Shown here piece after piece: positions 1 to 10,219 of a DNA stretch of 64,000 nucleotides. Source of the stretch: Euryodendron excelsum (Eukaryota; Streptophyta; Magnoliopsida; Ericales; Pentaphylacaceae); assembly GCA_033060915.1 (NCBI GenBank), contig CM065378.1, positions 50,990,001-51,054,000 of the forward strand. The letters run 5' to 3'. Each line of letters starts with the position of its first letter. The stretch's first letter is position 1. The notes under the pieces are model-generated. The model saw nothing but the letters and a program-made list of their open reading frames with translations. It did no database searches and was not told where the DNA came from. A program made the position numbers and the translations under genes.

Positions 1-198
1 AATGTTAATATAACTATAGCCCAATACTGGTCTATTCCACACTTTGTTTTCAACAACCTTTAAAAGGGTATATCTAGCTTAGGTTTGTTGAGTTTTATTC
101 CCTTGATATTGATCTTGTGTAGAGGGGTATGCCCCTCTTAAGCTTGTACTTATTTATTTATTCTATATTTTTCACACTTCGCTTACCAAAAAAAAAAA
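1..198 (+). mobile_element. 3' end of a diverged LINE, with poly(A)
   Basis: This stretch resembles the 3' UTR of the main LINE family further along the window. It has the same order: a TAG/TTAG-rich segment, a GGGGTATGCCCC hairpin (here enlarged to an 18-base palindrome at 121-138), a T-rich stretch, and a CTTACC-type end followed by 11 A at 188-198. No reading frame is preserved. The start lies outside the window or cannot be placed. The copy is clearly older than, or from a different subfamily to, the copies after 15 kb. Confidence 0.5.
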
Positions 199-202
199 TC
201 TT

Positions 203-420
203 ACATTGGAAGTGTTATGCAATTTTCTTATCACAAACCTGTGATTATTGCTGAGCAAGTTCAGGTTAAACTCCCTACTAAAATAGCTCAGAAAGTGGTT
301 GACAAATGGGCTAATACACTTGTTGGTTATTTCTTGGACAAGAAGTTTCCTTTTTTCCTTGGTTAATACTGCTACGCATAAGTTATGGGACAAACATGGT
401 TGATAGATGTTCTTACTAAT
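203..420 (+). pseudogene. LINE ORF1 fragment, left half (DUF4283 region)
   Basis: The plus-strand frame from ATG 217 reads MQFSYHKPVIIAE, then WANTLVGYFLDKKFPF. It aligns with the start of the DUF4283 domain in the better LINE copies (LEYFKPEM..., WENTLVGYFLQNKLPF). ORF1 proteins of plant L1-type LINEs bind RNA and form the retrotransposition particle. The frame breaks soon after at a TAA near 363. The fragment stops at a 5 bp target duplication (CTAAT, 416-420), where a solo LTR has inserted; the gene continues at 1161. Confidence 0.75.
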
Positions 421-1155
421 TGATGCGAACCTCAATCAACACGCGTTGAGACCCAACAACAATATCGGAATTACTTGCTCAAGAAAGCTAAAACTCAGAT
501 TTTGAGAAAAAACCCCGACCCAATGATTATATGAAATCACGAACCGAAGGTATAAAATTTGAATGCCACAAGGAAGAATCCTTGATAAGTTGACAAGTTC
601 TTTGAAGAACCAATAGATGAAACAACACACATATGTATTTGATCTCAATTCAATGTCCCCTTCATTACAAAGAGTGCATGCTATTTATAGAACATGCTTG
701 AGAAAAGAGGACTACAAATCAGCCCCTAATTGATGGCAATCAGCCAATCAATTAGCTAACTCAAAAGACTACAAATTATCCAATCAATTTAATCAAGTCA
801 AAAGATCACTCAAAAGACTACAAATCAACCCCTAATTGATGGCAATCAACCAATCAATTAGTTAAGTCAAAAGATTACTCAAAAAGACTACAAATCAACC
901 CTTGATTGATGGCAATCAACCAATCAATTAGCCAACTCAAAAGAGGACTAATCAGGCCCATCAATAGCTTGAATTAGAGTTATTATGCCTTCATCTTCTT
1001 TTGGGCCAAGCTTGGAATGCCCCATTTTAGAATCAGCCCAAATCTCATAAATCAGTCCATTAAATGCTTCTTTGATCTTCTTGGATCTTGCTCTTGTAAT
1101 TGGCCCAATTGGAACTTGTAATGGATCCTTTAATGGTGCTTGTTGATTCTCATCA
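421..1155 (-). mobile_element. Solo LTR of a CRM-like Ty3/gypsy element
   Basis: The 735 bp sequence starts TG and ends CA and is flanked by a perfect 5 bp direct repeat (CTAAT, 416-420 and 1156-1160). It interrupts a LINE ORF1 whose halves join in frame when it is removed. On the minus strand it opens with a frame carrying the VPIGP-TRAR motif seen in the LTRs of the complete element at 46668-53457. No internal region is present, so it is a solo LTR formed by recombination between two LTRs. Three imperfect direct repeats lie at about 715-945, each with a CTAATTGATGGCAATCA core. Confidence 0.88.
948..1155 (-). pseudogene. Pol C-terminal tail encoded inside the solo LTR
   Basis: Read on the minus strand from the first bases of the LTR, the frame runs about 68 codons. 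It includes DENQQAPLKDPLQ, then VPIGPITRARSKKIKE and NGLIYEIWADS, and then a stop. The basic block matches VPIGPVTRARAKKFKE at 52679-52730 in the complete CRM-like element. In that family the integrase C-terminus extends across the polypurine tract into the 3' LTR, so a solo LTR keeps only this tail. It is an orphan coding segment, not a gene. The frame is intact over its length. Confidence 0.75.
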
Positions 1156-1160
1156 CTAAT

Positions 1161-1511
1161 GGGAATGGGTTTTACTTTTTTTGGTTTGTTGACGCGCGTG
1201 TGCTTAGTAGGGTCTATCATAGTGGTCCGTGGCATTTTGTAGGCATCCTATCTTCCTTGAGATATGGGTTCCCAGTATGGTCCTTAATAAAGAGGCAAGA
1301 AAGACTGTTCCAATATGGGTTAAGTTTTACAATATTCCAGTTGAATATTGGACTGCGGAGGGGTTGAGCTACATAGCAAGCGTGGTGGGCAATCCTTTAC
1401 ATGTTGATATAGTATGATAGAGGAGGTCAAGAGGATTAATTTTGCTAGAATTTATGTTGAGGTTAGTGATAAATCTCAATTACCATATTCTTTTGATTTT
1501 GAGTTGGAAGA
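1161..1511 (+). pseudogene. LINE ORF1 fragment, right half (DUF4283 region)
   Basis: This continues the ORF1 fragment broken at 420. It reads GNGFYFFWF, GPWHFVG, PIWVKFYNIPVEYWTAEGL and SYIASVVGNPL, matching NGFYYFKF, ENGPWHFVGRP, PIWVNFYNVPLELWTAKGL of the window's better copies. The frame is lost at a TGATAG near 1416, but homology runs to about 1511 (INFARI, SQLPYSFDFELED). A T-rich insertion then begins. DUF4283 is typical of ORF1 in plant L1-like LINEs and retroviral-zinc-knuckle proteins. No CCHC knuckle remains. Confidence 0.75.
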
Positions 1512-1618
1512 TTTTTTTTTTTGGTAGGCAAATGTGAGGAGTATATATATATATATATATAAAAAGAGATACATACAAGCATAAAAGGTATGCTTACCAA
1601 AAAAAAAAACATAAAAGG
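1512..1618. repeat. Poly(T)/TA tract and a tiny LINE-tail insertion
   Basis: A run of T and the reverse complement of a LINE-type end (GGTAGGC...) start at about 1511, followed by (TA)n at 1541-1560. At 1580-1588 and 1610-1618 there is a perfect 9 bp direct repeat, CATAAAAGG. It flanks TATGCTTACC plus 11 A. The CTTACC-poly(A) matches the end of the LINE tail at 181-198, so this looks like a LINE insertion truncated to about 10 bases plus the poly(A). Confidence 0.5.
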
Positions 1619-2279
1619 TGTAATACGCCGAACCTTTGTTATTTGAATTAATGCAATTTTTTTTTTAAAATTCTAGATCATTCTAATGTACCTTTGAGTC
1701 AAGATGACCAATTAGAATTCAAGTTGTAACTCAAGAGTCTAGTGTGAGACACAAGGAATTATTTTCCATATGTATCATCTTATATACACACACATGATAT
1801 ACACAAACACACACGCACTCTGCCGAGAAGAAGAAGAAGAAGAAGAAGAAGAAGGGAAGAGAGGGAGAAGAGGAGGAAGAAGGCTAGAGGAGCCCCATCC
1901 AAGCTAGAACTACCATTGATGAATCTTGAGGAAGCTTGAAAGAAGGTAAGATTCACTAACCCTTGTATGAGCATATATATATATATATGTGTTGTAGTGG
2001 TGTTTGGAGACTCTTTTAAGTCCCATTTGATTAGAAATTGAGGGCTTGTAAGCATATATTGATGGATTGGGAGTTAGGGTTAAAAACCCTCAAATTTGCA
2101 CATGTTGGGTTTGAGATTTCAAACCCTATATCCCTTTGATTAGCTTGTTTATCTTACCCCATTTTCAGTTATTGTTGTCTTCTTTGATCAATCTTTAAAC
2201 CCTAGAAGCATTGGGATAGTTTGGTGGAGGTTTGGTTAGGTTTGGAGTTGAAAATCTATTGCTGCGAGTGCCCAGAATA

Positions 2280-2580
2280 GCCTCAATTGGGCGTTCGAAC
2301 TACTCGAGGCTTGTATTTTCATTTTTTGGCCATTTTTGCCTTATCGTTTGAACTCTAGGTTAGCCGTTCGAACGACCTGAGGCTTGCATTTTCAATTTTT
2401 TTGGCCATTTTTGCCTTACCGTTCGAATAGCTCGATGCTTGGATTGGGCGTTCGAACTACTCGAGGCTTGTATTTTCATTTTTTGGCCATTTTTGCCTTA
2501 TCGTTTGAACTCCAGGTTGATCGTTCGAACAGTCTGAGATATTGTTGGCCTAGTGTTCGAACGATCTGGCTAGCTTCGAC
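2280..2580 (+). repeat. LTR tandem repeats with a CGTTCGAACG palindrome
   Basis: Units of roughly 55-90 bp recur here. Each has GAGGCTTG, ATTTTCATTTTTTGGCC, ATTTTTGCCTTA and a CGTTCGAAC or CGTTTGAAC block. Copies of the palindrome lie near 2293, 2365, 2420, 2450, 2523 and 2554. The same array, with different unit numbers, is in the 3' LTR at about 6675-6945. Confidence 0.75.
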
Positions 2581-3379
2581 ACTGTTTAGTAAAACGAGCA
2601 TAACTTGCTTTAGAAAACTCGAATTGATGCACCGTTTAAAGCATTGGAAAGTAAACTCATAGACCTTTGTAACCATATAGAGTTTGTACTCTAATTCTTT
2701 ATAGAATGAGAGATGTTGATTTTTTAAAATTGACCCAAAATTCTGCTAGTAACATTGTTCTTCCAGAATTTTAGTCCATCTTCCACAGGACATAACTTCT
2801 TCATCTAAAATATATTTGCGACCCATGACCTGTCAAATTAAAGGTCTTTAAGCCTATTTTCAAATGAAATTGACCTAGAATGTAGGCTCGTCATCCTAAT
2901 GTATTTGGGATGCAATGAAAGAGTTGGTGTTTAGAGACTCATGTTTCAAAACTCAACTTTTATATTCTTGTTTTGCATTGGGGTCTTATTTTTTATGCCT
3001 CTATGTACTCTATGTGTAGGACTTTGCAGTTTAGCATCAATCTTTAAGGATAGAGGTGAGTAACAATTTGCCGTGAGTAAAACCTAATACTTTCCAAATG
3101 TTTTCAAGTTCAATTACGTTTCATCCATTGCTTTTCATTTATTTTAACGCAACAATGATTATGCTCAAGTATAAATATCATGCTTTGCATTACATATGAA
3201 CTTTACTTATGATATGAATCACAACCCATGGCTTAAAAACTTTTACATAAAGTAGATGTAAGATTCCTAACATACGACTCCAACTCAAGATCTTTTGTGG
3301 CAAGACTCTAAACTAGCAACGATGGTTCTACAGTAAGGGACACGAAATAATATATCGCCATGTTGGGAGACGTTCCTTA

Positions 3380-3960
3380 GCTTAAAGAGTGACTTTTATG
3401 GTTACTATAACTGAGCATAGCTCTTATGATAAGCTCGTGTGTGACCTTTATAGTTATTATAACTGAGCGTAGCTCTTATGATTAGCGTAAGGAGCTTATG
3501 TGTCACCTTTATGATTGCTAATGACTGAGCATAGTTCTTAATGACTAAACCTAGTTTTCATGATCAAGCCTTACTCTCATAATTGGCCAGAAGCACTCTA
3601 TATTGCTAATGAACTAAGCCTTGCTCTCATGATTGGCTTAAAGCACTTTATGTGCTAATGAACTGAGTGTAGCTCTTAGTGACTAAGCCTAGCTCTCATG
3701 ACTGGCCTAAAATGCGTGACCCTTGTGGTTACTATGATGCCCAATACCAGAAAGACTGCTTAAGTGGGGTGAAATAAGAGATATGTTGGCTTAAAGAGCC
3801 TTATGCGTGACTCTGGTGGTTAATATGACGCCCAATACTAGAAAAGCCTCTTAAATGGGATGAAGTGAGGGATATGATGGCCTAAAGAGCCATATGTGTG
3901 ACCTTTATGGTTACTGATACGGAGCCTAGCTCTGATGTTGGCCTAGCTCTAATGTAAAGA
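3380..3960 (+). repeat. Degenerate tandem repeats inside the Tekay-like LTR
   Basis: Imperfect units of about 40-60 bp contain CTGAGC(A/G)TAGCTCTTATGAT, GACCTTTATGGTTACTAT and related phrases (CTAAGCCTAGCTCTCATGA). A second type (near 3740 and 3825) carries GACGCCCAATACTAGAAA. The first type is also present, inverted, at 7346-7600. Confidence 0.7.
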
Positions 3961-4546
3961 CATGACACCCTTATGTTCTAAAACAAGAAACATGATTTAT
4001 TCAAATACTTCACGACAAGTTGCATATGTTTTCAAAAGTATTAATGTTATGATATATCTCTCCTTTCTACGATATTATGATATGCCTTACAGTACAACGC
4101 CATAGTATGCTTATGACAAGCCACATTATGCTATTAACAATGTAAGTCATACTCTACTAGTTCATGCTACAACATGGCTGTCTCTCTTTTTCGACATTAT
4201 ATTTTAGAAATGATGAAATGTTTTAATATGAAAGCGTATGCCACATGTGTTTTCAAGTTTACACTTATACGTTTCTAAGTTCATCCCATATACGCATAAA
4301 TGTACCTCAATTGTCATGTACATTAAATAGAAATGCTAGTCCATAGTATTTTGTGCTCATGCGTTATTGTTATTCACTAAGCATTAGTTTACATTTGAGT
4401 CACGTCTAGGTACAATTATAGGATTCATTTGAATATGTACTATGTGTACATGTATGTAATCTATGCGTATAATGACATGTTACGGCATATTTCTTATTGT
4501 AATACTATGTTTCATACTTGACTGTTGATGCACTTGTATGAATAGT

Positions 4547-4786
4547 ATGCCGCCAAAAGGAAAGGGTCATAGAGGAGCCAGAGGGCTCGAGGACTGAATG
4601 GATCGTATTGAGAGAATCTTAGCCAGACTTATTCAATTGGTTCAAGATGCACATAGCAACACCACCAATGCGCCTAAGCTGTTAATAGCACGTGCCAAGG
4701 GTGGAAGAGGTGGTTCAAACCCCCATCGTACAAATCCAGTAGCTGAGGCCCCCGATATTTCTAGGGACTTTCAAAGGAGCAATTAA
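4547..4786 (+). pseudogene. gag N-terminus of the Tekay/Del-like element
   Basis: From ATG 4547 the frame reads MPPKGKGHRGARGLED, a TGA, and then MDRIERILARLIQLVQD. The start and the following short helix are typical of Del/Tekay Gag. The segment then passes into a Gly/Arg-rich stretch and ends after 80 codons. The central Gag capsid domain, normally more than 200 residues, is absent: the sequence after about 4780 is already the linker in front of the zinc knuckle. It is non-functional. Confidence 0.6.
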
Positions 4787-5712
4787 TGAGTTGACGCAAT
4801 ACCGAGAGAACCACAAGAAGAGGACCGGGAGTGACCAAGGTAGGGGACAAAGCTCAAAGTAACATAATTCAGGATCCTCAAGTGGGAACTTTTTTTTTTT
4901 TTGTGCTGATGGGGGAACCCGCCCGATTTATCGCTAGGGTCAACCCCCGGTGTACTCGTCTACCTCACGGGAAAACGCTAGGGACCGAGGAAACTATAAA
5001 GTTAACAAAGTACTGACATGTCCGACTTGTCAAAAGGAGCTTGGGGCACATGTTTGTCGGCGAGCAGAGCTTGCTATGGGTGCAACCAAGTTGGACACCA
5101 AGGAACTGCGGTAACAGTATCAGCCTCGGTTTAGAAATCTATGGCTGATTGGGAGGAAAATCAACTACGGTAAGGCTGAGCCTTCGTAGTTACCCCGGGA
5201 AACGCCCAGCCATCGACTCTATAATGTTAGGTATACTTCCTATTTGTGGCCGACCTGCACACATCCTTACTGATTTTAGAGTGGTTTATTTGCCTCATAT
5301 CTCTTTGCTGAACACTTGCATATGTCTCCAGTACCCCTCAAGTACGATTTGTGTGTGTCTTTATTATTCAAAAAATTCATCTTATGTGATGGGGTCTTAT
5401 TGATTCTAACTCCACGCATACGTTTGTCTTATATTTGGCTAAATAATTGCATACCTCTTCAAAACCATCAAATTATGTTTATTCACATTTTGTCACCTGG
5501 AGATTCCGTGCTATATGATAGGATTTATAATCTTTATGGGAATCTTGTTAGTGATGTGTTCATGCCAATTTTGAATGTGAACTATTTTAAGGTCATCTTA
5601 GGAATGGATGGGTTATCCCCTCATATTGCCAACATTGAATGTAAACTTAAGCAAGTTGGGTTTGATTCTTCCAACTATCTGGGACTTGTTATCGAAGGAG
5701 TGGGCTAGTGCC
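4787..5712 (+). pseudogene. gag zinc knuckle and protease remnant, Tekay/Del-like
   Basis: A CCHC-type knuckle is visible near 5072-5110 (CYGCNQVGHQGTA). About 150 bp later comes a protease-like region in several frames, with the phrases FAEHLHMSPVPLKYDL, SLLFKKFILCDGV and YFKVILGMDGLSPHIANIECK. These match the plant gypsy protease order (HSFVS..., LCVSTP..., DVILGMDWLSTH). The catalytic DSGA-type motif is not readable. RT, RNase H and integrase are missing: by 5964 the element is already at its polypurine tract. This is a heavily deleted, non-autonomous copy. Confidence 0.55.
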
Positions 5713-5963
5713 TCCTTCCGTATTCCATTTCGTCCATGCAAACGCATTATTTAATCCAAATGGGAATCATACCTCCTTGTGTAACATTGTTGACACACAC
5801 GATTTCCACCGTCCTTGGAAGATATCCATGTCATACGGGAGTTCCCAACGTCCCACTTGATGAGTTGCTGAGACTTTTAATGGCTTGGGAGATTGGGATT
5901 TGAGAGGTGTTATTTATTTTTGTTTGAATGATGGTTTGTATCAAGTTTAGGGACCAAACTTAT

Positions 5964-5978
5964 TTAAGAGGGAAAAGA
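5964..5978 (+). other. Polypurine tract of the Tekay-like element
   Basis: The purine run AAGAGGGAAAAGA lies directly in front of the 3' LTR start TGTAATACCCC at 5979, where plus-strand priming is expected. Confidence 0.7.
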
Positions 5979-6174
5979 TGTAATACCCCAAATATCTATT
6001 ATTTGAATTAATGTGAATTTTCTTAAATTCTAGATTATTCTTATGTACCTTTGAGTCAAGACGACTAATAAGAATTCAAGCTGCAACTTAAGCTTCTAGT
6101 GTGAGACACATGAAATTATTTTCCATGTGTATCGTCTTATATACACACACATGATATGCACAAACACACAAACA

Positions 6175-6213
<39 letters not shown>

Positions 6214-7020
6214 TTGAGAAGAAGAAGAAGAAGAAGATGAAGGGAAGAGAGGGAGAAAAGGAGGAACAAGGCTAGAGGAGCTCCATCCAAGCTAGAACCA
6301 CCATTAATGAAGCTTGAGGAAGCTTGAAAGAAGGTAAGATTCCACCAACCCGTGTATGAGCATGTATATATATATGTGTGTTGTAGTGGTGTTTGGAGAC
6401 TCTTTTGAGTCCTATTTGATTAGAAATTGAGGGCTTGTAAGCATATATTGATGGATTGGGAGTCGGGGTTAAAAACCCTTAAATTTGTACATGTTGGGTT
6501 TGAGATTTCAAGCCCTATATCTCTTTGATTGGCTTGTTTATCTTGCCTCATTTTTAGTTATTGTTGTCTTCTTGGGTCAATCTTTGAACCCTAGAAGCAT
6601 TGGGAAAGTTTGGGAGAGTTTGGGGGAGGTTTGGTTAGGTGTGGAGTTGAAAATCTGTTGCTACGAGTGCCTAGAATTGCCTGGCGTTAGAACGCCTCAA
6701 TTAGGCGTTCAAACTGCCCGTGGCTTTTATTTTCATGTTTTGGCTATTTTTCCTTATCGTTTGAACTCTAGGTTGGCCGTTGGAACGGCCCGAGGCTTGC
6801 ATTTTCATTTTTTTGGCCATTTTGGCCTTACCGTTCGTACTCTAGCTTGGCCATTCGAAAGGCCCGAGGCTTGCATTTTCATTTTTTTGGCCAATTTTGC
6901 CCTACCGTTCGAACTCCAGGTTGACCGTTCGAACTTGTTTGAACGGTTTAGCTAGCTTTGTCATTGTTCAGTTAAATGGGCATAACTTGCTCTAGAAAAC
7001 TCGGATTGACGCAGTTCATA
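5979..7020 (+). mobile_element. 3' LTR (first part) of the Tekay-like element
   Basis: This is the second copy of the sequence starting at 1619. It shares the opening TGTAATAC, the TATATACACACACATGATAT block, the GAAGAAG tract, the GTGTTGTAGTGGTGTTTGG block and the CGTTCGAAC array. Similarity stops near 7010-7020, equivalent to about 2640 in the 5' LTR. The rest of this LTR appears inverted at 7346-8150. The two LTRs differ at many sites and in their simple repeats, so the element is old. Confidence 0.75.
6150..6242 (+). repeat. (CA)n and (GAA)n microsatellites in the 3' LTR
   Basis: An AC-rich run with a pure (CA) core lies at about 6168-6210, followed by (GAA)n at 6217-6237. The 5' LTR has only a short CA run but a longer GAA run (1826-1855), so both arrays changed length after insertion. 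Confidence 0.9.
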
Positions 7021-7030
7021 ATAGGATGAA

Positions 7031-7345
7031 AAGTTAATGTTATCCACCACTGGTTATTTCCTTTAGAGAGAAAGGAATGATAGATTAATTTCTAGTAAGT
7101 GTAGGGACATGAAGGCAGTGCTCAATGATATAGTCTTTCAAGTTCGTAACAGGATGGCAAGTTTGAGAAGTTTTCAATGAACAGCTCCAAATGGAGATCT
7201 CTAGCAAATATGGCAGAATCCTGATGATATTTTCAAGAACTAAGGGCTGTTGTTTTGTTATTAATGTTTGGTTCCTCAGAGTTATAAAGCTAAGTTAGCT
7301 TTGTTCCCCTTGTTGTTAGGATGGTTATCTTCTTTTCTAGATGAT
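7031..7345 (+). mobile_element. LINE 3' end fragment, inverted relative to its body
   Basis: The plus-strand sequence matches the last ORF2 codons (GTTAATG(T/C)TATCCACCAC, TTCCTTTAGAGAGAAAGG, GACATGAAGGCAGTGCTC) and part of the LINE 3' UTR up to GATGAT at 7345. It begins exactly where the minus-strand LINE at 8151-10010 stops (GCATAGAATATTC at 8150-8162). The two are therefore parts of one LINE, with this part flipped. Confidence 0.75.
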
Positions 7346-8150
7346 GCTAATCATGAGAGTAGGGCTCAGTTCATTAGCAACATAAAATGCTTCTGGCTAA
7401 TTATGAGAACAAGGCTCGATCATGAGAACTAGGCATAGTCATTAAGAGCTACGCTTTGTCATTAGCAACCATAAAACTCACACATAGGCTCCTTGCGCCA
7501 ACCATAAGAGCTAGGCTCAGTTATAGTAGCCATAAAGGTCACACACAGGCTTATCATAAGAGTTATGCTCAGTTATAGTAACTATAAAAGTAACTCTTTA
7601 AGCCAAGGGACGTCTCCCAACATGGCGATAAATTATTTCTTGTCCCCTATTATAGGACCATCGTTTCTATTTTAGAGTCTTGCCATGAAAGACCTTGAGT
7701 TGGAATCGTACATTAGGAATCTTACATCTGCTTTGTGTAAAAGTTCTAGGCCATGGGTTGTGATTCAAAGCATGACATTTATACTTGATCATAATCATTG
7801 ACGCGTTGAAATAAATGGAAAGCAATGCATGAAACGTAATTGAACTTGAAAGCATTTGGAAAGTAATAGGTTTTAATTATGGCATATTGTTACTCACCTC
7901 TATCCTTGAAGATTGATGCTCAACAGCGAAGTCCTAAACATAGAGTACATAGAGGCATCAAACATAAGACCCCAATGCAAAACAAGAATATAAAAGTTGA
8001 GTTTTGAAACATGAGTCTCTAAACACCAACTCTTTCATTGCATCCCAAATACAATAGGCTGATGAGTCTACATTCTAGGTCAATTTCATTTGAAAATAGG
8101 CTTAAAGACCTTTAATTTGACAGGTCATGGGTACAAACAGTATTTTAGGT
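7346..8150 (-). mobile_element. Inverted fragment of the Tekay-like LTR
   Basis: This is the reverse complement of about 2815-3630 of the 5' LTR, including the tandem-repeat part, the CAACATGGCGATA block, and the segment ending GACAGGTCATGGG. It supplies the part of the LTR missing after 7020. About 170 bp (equivalent to 2640-2815) is absent at the junction. Confidence 0.8.
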
Positions 8151-10010
8151 CAAATTGCATAGAATATTCTTCAAAGACTTCTCCTTCAAGGTACAAGCCC
8201 AAGGTACAATCCCTTACCACTCATTACTTAAGCATTGGGCCTTACAATTTCCCAGTAGCCGAACCCACAATCTATTGGTAATTGGACACTAGAAGAGGAG
8301 ATGGTTGTGGTCATTAATTTTATTTTTATAAAACACACAACACATGTCATTTAAAATACCATAAACAGTAAGTTTGTCTTAGGTAGCCAATCTTTCTCGA
8401 ATAGCAAGCCAAAATGATAAAGCTATATCTAGGAATAATCTTCTTAAACCAAGCAACTTTAGCCCACTCCACTTGAGGACTATGCTTTCTAATACTTTGC
8501 CAAACTGATGTAACTAAAAATTGATATATTTTTTTTTGAATCCATAGAGTTTGATCACTATAAGAACTATTGGGGAGTAGAATAACTAGCATACACTTCT
8601 TGACCTCTAGCAAATCTATGGAATTTGCCACAAGCCAATGGCACTTATTGTCCCTAATAACGGTGTTGACTTTTGCTTCTTTACCTAGGCCAGAATCATT
8701 GATCACCCTATCCCCCATTCTTTGATGTATAGGCCCCATTGGGAACCAGTTATCATACAATAGGAAAACTTGTGAAACTTCCCCAGTTTTGTATTTGATT
8801 AAATGCCTGATGATTTCTCTTTGGGGTAGAATTTTTCTCCAAGTCCAAGTGTAATCCTAAGGTACCTTTGCCACCCATAATTGACTTCTAACTAGAAGGT
8901 TTGCTCTGACCTACTTCACCCAACAGGAGGTCGTACAAGATTGGCACAACAGCCCGATGTATCTAGCTATATTAGCATGGTTCCAATCCACCAACTTCTT
9001 AATGCCCAGATCACCTTCATCATTTGGCTTTGTAATCTCTTCCCAATTAACCTTAGCTTCAGTATTCTTTAAATCAAGCCCTTTCCAAAGAAAAGCTCTA
9101 AAGCATTGATCAATTTTCTTCAAAACTTTGTTGACATAATGAAAGTGGGCACACCAGTAGCTCTGTAGGTTGAATAAAATTGATTTGATGAGCTGCAACC
9201 ACAACCAACCTGCATAAGAGAGGAATTTAACAGTCCAAGACTTGGCCTTGGTCACAATTCTATCAACTAGGTCATTGAAATCTTCAGGTTTTAGCTTTGA
9301 AGAAATCAGGGGAACTCCTAAGTACCAAATTGGAAAAGCACTTGGTTGGAACTTGAAGAGCTTACACAACTGCTCCCTCCTATGATCATCTAGACTAGTG
9401 AGAAATATATTACTCTTGGCACAATATGGAACAAGTCTTGTGAATTTAGAAAATTTATCCAAAGTATCCTTAAAATTCTAGCAAAAGCAATCTCACCCTT
9501 GTAGTAAAGCATTAAGTCATCAACAAAACATAGATGGGTTAAGCTAGTTTTCTCGCATCTTTAATGAAACTGAAAATTTGGGTTCCTCTTCACTTACTTC
9601 TGAATAATTTGATATAGGACATTCATACAAATTACAACACAAGTAAGTGGATAAAGGATTACCTTGTCTTAGGCCTTTAGCACCAGGAAAGAAGCCCTTA
9701 AGGGCAGCATTAAGGCTAATTGAGTACATCGGAGTAGAAATGCAGACCTGTATCCAATTCCTTAGCTTCTTCGAAAATCCCATAAGCTCCAAAACACCCA
9801 ATACAAGTCCCATCTAGCTGTGTCATAAGCCTTCACGAGGTCTCCCTTCACAGCACATTTAGCCAGCTTGTTGTTCTTAGCAAGTAAGATATTATCACTA
9901 GCCTTCCTACCTTGAATGAAAGCTGATTGGGCTTCTTCAATAATCAAAGGCAGCAAACTCTTAATTCTATTCGCTATAATCTTAGTAATGCATTTGTACA
10001 GGACCAAGCT
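8151..10010 (-). pseudogene. LINE ORF2 fragment (RT core to zf-RVT)
   Basis: Reading on the minus strand from 10010, the recognisable blocks are YKCITKIIANRIKSLLPLI, EEAQSAFIQGRK, GAKGLRQGNPLS, WYLGVPLISSKLKPEDF, FRAFLWKGLDLK, NDEGDLGIKKLVDWN and QRMGDRVI. They belong to the L1-type reverse transcriptase and the C-terminal zf-RVT region. The FADD block is damaged (FVDD-like at about 9510). There is an internal deletion after the SDNILL block, and several frameshifts and stops. The 5' end is truncated within RT at about 10010, as in most LINE insertions. The 3' end is displaced to 7031-7345. Confidence 0.85.
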
Positions 10011-10200
10011 CTTTACTTGTTTTTCATACATTCTATTACTTTTTTGGTGGCATTTCTATTCTAGGAAAGCTATTTCTGCTAAACAAAAACGTTATTGAAA
10101 TAGCAAAATCAAGCTAGAGGAGGAACACATCGTCTGTGACCTTAGACTACAACTTGTTTGAAAAAAAAAAAGGAAAATAAGGACATCTTCTGCCCTTTGA
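10011..10200. other. Unassigned interval between LINE and Tat-like element
   Basis: I see no gene here. There is an A-run at 10161-10171 and no clear similarity to other parts of the window. By position it could be the 3' untranslated end of the Tat-like element to its right. Confidence 0.3.
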
Positions 10201-10219
10201 CTAAAGACTAATCAGCCCA

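Larger units (their letters stand above)
1619..4546 (+). mobile_element. 5' LTR and leader of a Tekay/Del-like gypsy element
   Basis: The left boundary TGTAATAC at 1619 is repeated at 5979 (TGTAATACCCC), just after a purine tract, which defines the LTR start. The two copies stay similar through about 2640. The homology resumes in the inverted fragment at 7346-8150, which corresponds to about 2815-3630, so the LTR is at least 2 kb long. Its right end and the primer-binding site could not be found before the gag ATG at 4547. The LTR holds GAA repeats (1826-1855), a short TA tract, and two tandem-repeat areas listed separately. Confidence 0.7.

Noticed and set aside
948..1235. A possible small host gene on the minus strand
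   Set aside because: The frame extends outside the LTR on its N-terminal side only by chance. The conserved part starts at the LTR edge and matches the gypsy Pol tail.
1780..2055. Minus-strand frame of 91 codons with poly-Leu and poly-Ser
   Set aside because: It is a translation of the (GAA)n and CA-rich tracts of an LTR. The same happens at 6096-6290 in the other LTR. There is no domain.
2293..2565. GTTCGAAC motifs resembling the B box of tRNA genes or tRNA-derived SINEs
   Set aside because: There is no A box at the right distance, no cloverleaf and no T-run terminator. The motif is part of an LTR tandem array.
6168..6210. Repetitive block that could suggest an array of spaced repeats (CRISPR-like)
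   Set aside because: It is a plain (CA)n microsatellite in a plant LTR. No spacers are present.
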